Source: Verrucomicrobiia bacterium
GTDB taxonomy: Bacteria > Verrucomicrobiota > Verrucomicrobiia > Limisphaerales > UBA1319
Direction: 5' to 3'
Assembly (NCBI GenBank): GCA_017880715.1
Contig: JADGRT010000015.1
Coordinates: forward strand, 1 to 17,880
DNA length: 17,880 bases
In this document: one piece after another, positions 14,644 to 17,880 of the stretch
How positions within the stretch are numbered: the stretch's first letter is position 1
Layout of the letters: the number at the start of each line of letters is the position of its first letter
The notes under the pieces: model-generated
The model's database searches: none
What the model was told of the DNA's origin: nothing
What the model saw: the letters and a program-made list of their open reading frames with translations, nothing else
Made by a program: the position numbers and the translations under genes

Positions 14644-16221
14644 ATGCGCCACCCCTATTTTAACGGACCTCCCACACCGGAGGATTTCCAGCGTCAGTTG
14701 CAGGAATTGATGCGGCATCAGTTTTCCGGCAGTCAGGGCATGGCGTTTGCCCAGCCAGCCGCGGCTGACACCGCCGGGACGTCCAGCGCCGAGCCACCGC
14801 CATCGGATTTCAAATTCGATTTCAAGCCGCGCGACGTGAAGGCCTATCTGGATCGTTTCGTCATCCGGCAGGACGAGGCAAAAAAGGTGCTGAGCGTAGC
14901 CTTGTGCGACCACTACCATCACGTGCAGCTCGCGCTGAAAGGCAAGGACCAGCCCAATTACGCGAAACAGAATGTCATCCTGCTGGGGCCGACCGGAGTT
15001 GGCAAAACCTATCTCATCCGCCGCATGGCGGACCTGATCGATGTGCCGTTTGTCAAAGCCGACGCCACCAAGTTTTCGGAAACCGGTTACGTGGGCGGCG
15101 ACGTGGAGGATTTGGTGCGCGACCTATTGCGTCGCGCCAACGGCGATGTGACGCGAGCGCAGTACGGCATCATATACATCGACGAGATCGATAAAATCGC
15201 CTCGGCCAACAATGCGTCCGGACGGGATGTCAGCGGGCGGGGCGTGCAGACCAACCTGCTCAAGCTCATGGAGGAAACCGACGTCCCGGCGCGCGCTCCC
15301 AACGACCTCGCCGGCCAGATCCAGGCGATGATGGAAATGGCGCAGGGAGGCGGCCGCAAAGCCCCCAGCAGCATCAACACCAAACACATCCTGTTCATCG
15401 TAAGCGGCGCTTTTGACGGACTCGACAAGCTGATCCGGCGCCGGGTCAACACCGCGACCATTGGTTTTGCGGCTCGCACCCCCGAACCGAACGCCGAGGG
15501 GGATCTCTTCGATCATGCCCAGACCAAGGATTTTCTCGAATACGGTTTCGAACCTGAGTTTATCGGGCGCCTTCCGGTGCGGGTGGTGTGTCGCCTCCTG
15601 AACGTGGCGGATCTGTTCAACATCCTCAAAACGTCCGAAGGCAGCATCATTCGGCAATACGAAGAATCGTTTGGCGCTTATGGCATCGAAGTGCTGTTCC
15701 GGGATGACGGCCTGCGACGGATCGCCGAGCTGGCGGCCGAGGAACAGACCGGCGCGCGGGGACTCATGACGGTGTGCGAGCGGGTGTTCCGTGAATTCAA
15801 ATTCGAGCTGCCTTCCCGGCCGCTGAAACGTTTTGTGGTTTCGCGCGCCGTCGTGGACCAGCCGGCGGTGGAGTTGGCCAAACTGCTGGCCGAAGAAGCC
15901 AGCGAGCAACGCCAAGTGGCCTGCCAGGTCGTCCAGGAATTTGCCGACCGGTTCCAACAGTCCCACGGTTTGCGTCTGCAGTTCACCGACGCCGCCAAGG
16001 ACCGACTGGTGGCGCTGGCCGCCGCGGCCTCGACCACCGTGCGCGAACTGTGCGCCGTCCGTTTCAAGGACTATCAGTTTGGGCTCAAGCTGATCGCGCA
16101 GAACACGGGACAAACCGAGTTCACGATCGAGGAAGCGGCGGTGGAAAATCCCGACCAGTCCCTGAGCGACTGGGTCGTGGCCAGCTACCGGGGAAACGAG
16201 CCTCGACCGCCGACCGCGTGA
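14644..16221 (+). CDS. ClpX-like AAA+ unfoldase lacking the zinc-binding domain
   Basis: 525 residues. The ClpX-type core begins at about 61 ('KPRDVKAYLDRFVIRQDEAKKVLSV'). Motifs: Walker A GPTGVGKT (115-122); pore loop GYVG (148-151); Walker B IIYIDEID (176-183); IGF (273-275), the ClpP-docking tripeptide of ClpX; arginine finger R309 in EFIGRLPV; sensor-2 GARGL (R372). Differences from ClpX: no Cys4 zinc domain, the first 60 residues being a short helix and an Ala/Pro linker; the RKH pore loop reads R238-K-A; about 16 extra residues precede it (215-235); and about 110 residues follow the small domain. That extension (432-503) looks like a second small domain. It most likely unfolds proteins with ATP, perhaps for ClpP, and works with the membrane-bound GrpE-like protein of the same operon. 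It is probably a paralogue, not the housekeeping ClpX. Confidence 0.85.
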   Translation: MRHPYFNGPPTPEDFQRQLQELMRHQFSGSQGMAFAQPAAADTAGTSSAEPPPSDFKFDFKPRDVKAYLDRFVIRQDEAKKVLSVALCDHYHHVQLALKGKDQPNYAKQNVILLGPTGVGKTYLIRRMADLIDVPFVKADATKFSETGYVGGDVEDLVRDLLRRANGDVTRAQYGIIYIDEIDKIASANNASGRDVSGRGVQTNLLKLMEETDVPARAPNDLAGQIQAMMEMAQGGGRKAPSSINTKHILFIVSGAFDGLDKLIRRRVNTATIGFAARTPEPNAEGDLFDHAQTKDFLEYGFEPEFIGRLPVRVVCRLLNVADLFNILKTSEGSIIRQYEESFGAYGIEVLFRDDGLRRIAELAAEEQTGARGLMTVCERVFREFKFELPSRPLKRFVVSRAVVDQPAVELAKLLAEEASEQRQVACQVVQEFADRFQQSHGLRLQFTDAAKDRLVALAAAASTTVRELCAVRFKDYQFGLKLIAQNTGQTEFTIEEAAVENPDQSLSDWVVASYRGNEPRPPTA

Positions 16222-16222
16222 G

Positions 16223-16273
16223 CCTCCCCGTCGGCGCACCCTTGCGAAACCAACCGCTCGCTATGCGGGGAGG
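16223..16273. terminator. Possible bidirectional hairpin between convergent genes
   Basis: CCTCCCCG at 16223-16230 pairs perfectly with CGGGGAGG at 16266-16273 across a 35-base loop. It lies exactly where the ClpX-like and glycosyltransferase genes meet tail to tail (39 bases apart). There is no T-run on either side and the loop is long, so terminator function is a weak guess. Confidence 0.25.
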
Positions 16274-17355
16274 GCGCTCACAACCGTTCGAAACTGCCGG
16301 CTGAGGACTTCGTAGGAACAGTTCTGCCGGGCGATTTCAGGCAGAGCATGCCGCGCCGACAACAACTCCCGCTGATGGCAGAGTTGTCTGATTCGTCCAG
16401 CTAGCTTGCAAGGGTATTCCCGATCGACTTCCCCGTCGTAGTCCAGAAGCATGATCTCCGGGAGCAGCAGCGCCGCTTCGCCGACCCGGCTGGCCAGGAT
16501 GAAGCGTTCGGACGCCATGTACTCGGGGAGTTTGCCGGTGGTGCGCACCTGGCCGGGCAGGTTGTTGGTTTGCGTGGAGAGAGCCACGTCCATGAGCTGC
16601 AAATAGCGGGGCACCTCGGCGTAGGGAATCCGCCCGCAAAAAACGATCCGGTCCTGAACGTGGTATTGTCGGGCCAATGCCTGCAACCAAGAACGTCCAT
16701 TCCCATCTCCGATGATCAGTCCGCGCACTGGCAGATCTTGGAGTTGCGCCAAGGCCTGAATCAGGTCCCAGCCATAACAGATTTGCAGGCGCGGACTCCA
16801 AACCAGCGATCCCATCACCCCCACCACCAAGGCTTCATCCAGGCCGAGCCGATGCCGCAAATCGGCGGTAGCCGAAGCCGGAAAAGCCGGTGCCGGAACA
16901 TAGCCATCGCGGATGACAGCCGTGTGAGCGCACCCCTGCTGCCGAAGATAGGCCTGATGACGCGTGCCCCGTACGACAACCAGGCGAGCCAAACGCTGGC
17001 TTAGCGTCTCGATTCCTCTAAGCAGAGGCAGTTTCCATCGCGGTTGCGTGCCGGCACGCCGGGCCATTTCCCAAACCACATCGCCGGTGTCCAGCACGAA
17101 AGGCAAGCGATGGACAAGCCACCAGTAAGCAGCTATGAGCGCGCCTGGCATGGCGGTATTGATCAGATAAAGAACTTGCGGTTTGAACGCTTCGATCTGC
17201 CTATGCCAACGCCGGGCCGAAGCCAGGCGGCTGGCGTCGCGCCATAAGAACTGTAGCCGTTCCTCCGGGTAGTCTTGGGTCAAGCCGCGCGCCCGGGCAG
17301 CCTCAATGCTGTCCCGGTCGCCGTGAACGATAATGGCGATGCGAGGTTCGATCAC
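16261..17355 (-). CDS. GT4-family glycosyltransferase
   Basis: 364 residues, GTG start at 17355. A perfect AGGAGG five bases upstream (17361-17366) fixes the start. The protein has the two-Rossmann GT-B shape. The N-terminal half includes 'PFVLDTGDVVWEMARR' (about 85-100) and 'LVVVRGTRHQAYL' (the 'a-D-x-v-i-a-v-S' position of GT4 enzymes). The C-terminal half holds 'VVGVMGSLVWSPR', the donor-binding stretch 'RGLIIGDGNGRSWLQALA', 'IVFCGRIPYAEVPRYLQLMDVALS' and 'TTGKLPEYMASERFILAS', which takes the place of the usual E-x7-E area. It should move a sugar from a nucleotide-sugar donor in cell-surface polysaccharide or glycoconjugate synthesis; donor and acceptor cannot be read. The start overlaps the stop of the upstream glycosyltransferase fragment by 4 bases (GTGA), so the two were once one operon. 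Confidence 0.85.
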   Translation of the reverse strand: MIEPRIAIIVHGDRDSIEAARARGLTQDYPEERLQFLWRDASRLASARRWHRQIEAFKPQVLYLINTAMPGALIAAYWWLVHRLPFVLDTGDVVWEMARRAGTQPRWKLPLLRGIETLSQRLARLVVVRGTRHQAYLRQQGCAHTAVIRDGYVPAPAFPASATADLRHRLGLDEALVVGVMGSLVWSPRLQICYGWDLIQALAQLQDLPVRGLIIGDGNGRSWLQALARQYHVQDRIVFCGRIPYAEVPRYLQLMDVALSTQTNNLPGQVRTTGKLPEYMASERFILASRVGEAALLLPEIMLLDYDGEVDREYPCKLAGRIRQLCHQRELLSARHALPEIARQNCSYEVLSRQFRTVVSALPA

Positions 17356-17669
17356 GGTGGCCTCCTCTTTTCAGCCAGGACTTGTTCATACACGGCTTCC
17401 GTGGCGGCCGCGCAAGCATCCCAGCTATGCTCTTGAACGGTCCGGCGGGCAGCCTGGCCCAACCGCCGCGCCCGAGCCGGATCGGACTGAAGCCATGCGA
17501 GCTGTTCCCGGATGGATTCCGCGCGATTCGGATCGCACCAAAGCCCATTTTGGCGCGGCGTGATCCATTCCGCAGCGCCGATGTTCTGACCCACGATAAC
17601 CGGCAATTCGGTCGCCATGGCTTCGGCGACAACCATGCCGATTGAATCATTGCTTCGACGGACGGTCAT
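17352..17669 (-). pseudogene. C-terminal fragment of a second GT4 glycosyltransferase
   Basis: 105 residues from an internal Met. 'SNDSIGMVVAEAMATELPVIV' is the E-x7-E-type donor-sugar motif of GT4 enzymes. It is followed by 'IGAAEWITPRQNGLWCDP' and the typical last helix 'RARRLGQAARRTVQEHSWD'. A whole GT4 protein has about 250 further residues in front, and these are absent. Likeness seems to continue a few codons past the Met (AWYCA, 17670-17684) and then stops being recognisable. The frame stays open through the opposing recombinase gene but reads Arg-rich nonsense there. I infer a 5' truncation at the recombinase boundary, not a natural short protein. The downstream end is intact and coupled to the next glycosyltransferase gene. 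Confidence 0.7.
17361..17366 (-). promoter_or_regulatory. Ribosome binding site of the GT4 glycosyltransferase
   Basis: AGGAGG on the minus strand, five bases before the GTG at 17355, lying inside the end of the upstream fragment. It is the best Shine-Dalgarno match in the window and decides the non-ATG start. Confidence 0.75.
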
Positions 17670-17689
17670 GGCACAATACCATGCCTTGT

Positions 17690-17880
17690 ATGCAACACCT
17701 CGTCGAAGATTTTTTGCAGTACCTGCGTCACGAGCGCGGCCAGTCCGAGCAAACCCAGAAAACCTACCAAGCCCTGCTCGGCAAATGCGTGGCCTGGGCG
17801 ACCGTTCAAGGCATCCGCGACTGGAAATCCATCGAGTTGGCGCATTTAATGGCCTTTCTGCAGCACGAGCGAACCCGCCA
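17690..17880 (+). CDS. Tyrosine recombinase/integrase, N-terminal part (XerC/XerD-like)
   Basis: The first 63 residues only; the gene leaves the right edge. 'MQHLVEDFLQYLRHERGQSE' followed by 'QTYKTY'-like 'QTQKTYQALLGKCVAWA', then 'WKSIELAHLMAFLQHERTR', is the SAM-like, core-DNA-binding N-terminal domain of XerC/D and phage integrases. The catalytic domain (R-H-R-Y) lies outside the window, so activity and subtype (Xer, phage or integron type) cannot be decided. An in-frame ATG at 17681 (three residues longer) is an alternative start; neither has an SD. It starts only 11-20 bases from the truncated glycosyltransferase, head to head, which suggests that it arrived by insertion. Confidence 0.75.
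   Translation, partial: MQHLVEDFLQYLRHERGQSEQTQKTYQALLGKCVAWATVQGIRDWKSIELAHLMAFLQHERTR

Noticed and set aside
15124..16239. 371-residue minus-strand frame opposite the ClpX-like gene
   Set aside because: No recognisable domain; the plus strand carries Walker A/B, IGF and sensor-2 motifs in the correct order.
1..17880. tRNA, rRNA, CRISPR arrays, riboswitches
   Set aside because: I looked for cloverleaf-like segments, regularly spaced direct repeats and known aptamer cores by eye and saw none; a covariance-model search would be needed to exclude weak cases.

Overview
The window looks like a chromosomal segment of a GC-rich bacterium, most plausibly a member of the Verrucomicrobiota (Pedosphaera/Limisphaera-like). 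This placement is inferred from gene content (the ABC ATPase, permease, GldG-like and DUF4340 cluster; a very large propeller-type sensor kinase; weak or absent Shine-Dalgarno sites at many starts) and from a dispersed inverted repeat of a kind I associate with that phylum. It was not tested by any search.

Layout. (1) 1-4713, minus strand: a four-gene operon read from right to left. It encodes an ABC ATPase, an ABC-2 permease, a GldG-like auxiliary membrane protein and a DUF4340 protein that runs off the left edge. Two of its three junctions are 4-base ATGA overlaps. (2) 4714-5187: a divergent intergenic region that holds one arm of the dispersed repeat. (3) 5188-8013, plus: a secreted two-module M16 zinc peptidase. 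(4) 8060-8500, plus: a small two-to-three-helix membrane protein of unknown function. (5) 8501-8833: an intergenic region with two long palindromes that have no spacer, one of them perfect over 42 bp. (6) 8834-10333, plus: an APC-family amino acid permease, whose 3' end overlaps tail to tail with (7) 10311-13466, minus: a one-piece sensor with a periplasmic beta-propeller, a Y_Y_Y domain and a histidine kinase. The 5' end of this gene runs into an inverted repeat. (8) 13691-16221, plus: a tight two-gene unit encoding a membrane-anchored GrpE-like protein and a ClpX-like AAA+ unfoldase. (9) 16261-17669, minus: a GT4 glycosyltransferase, preceded by the C-terminal remnant of a second GT4 enzyme. 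(10) 17690-end, plus: the start of a tyrosine recombinase gene, pressed against the broken end of the glycosyltransferase.

The most interesting unit is the GrpE-like/ClpX-like pair. The first protein has two N-terminal transmembrane helices, a long helical stalk and a recognisable GrpE head. The second is a ClpX paralogue without the zinc-binding domain. It keeps the ClpP-docking IGF tripeptide, has an altered RKH loop, and carries what looks like a second, degenerate copy of the AAA+ small domain at its C-terminus. Together they suggest a membrane-tethered protein quality-control module. The other notable signals are the dispersed repeat that reaches into the kinase reading frame, the two palindromes upstream of the amino acid permease, and the recombinase-glycosyltransferase junction at the right edge. 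No tRNA, rRNA or CRISPR array was seen.
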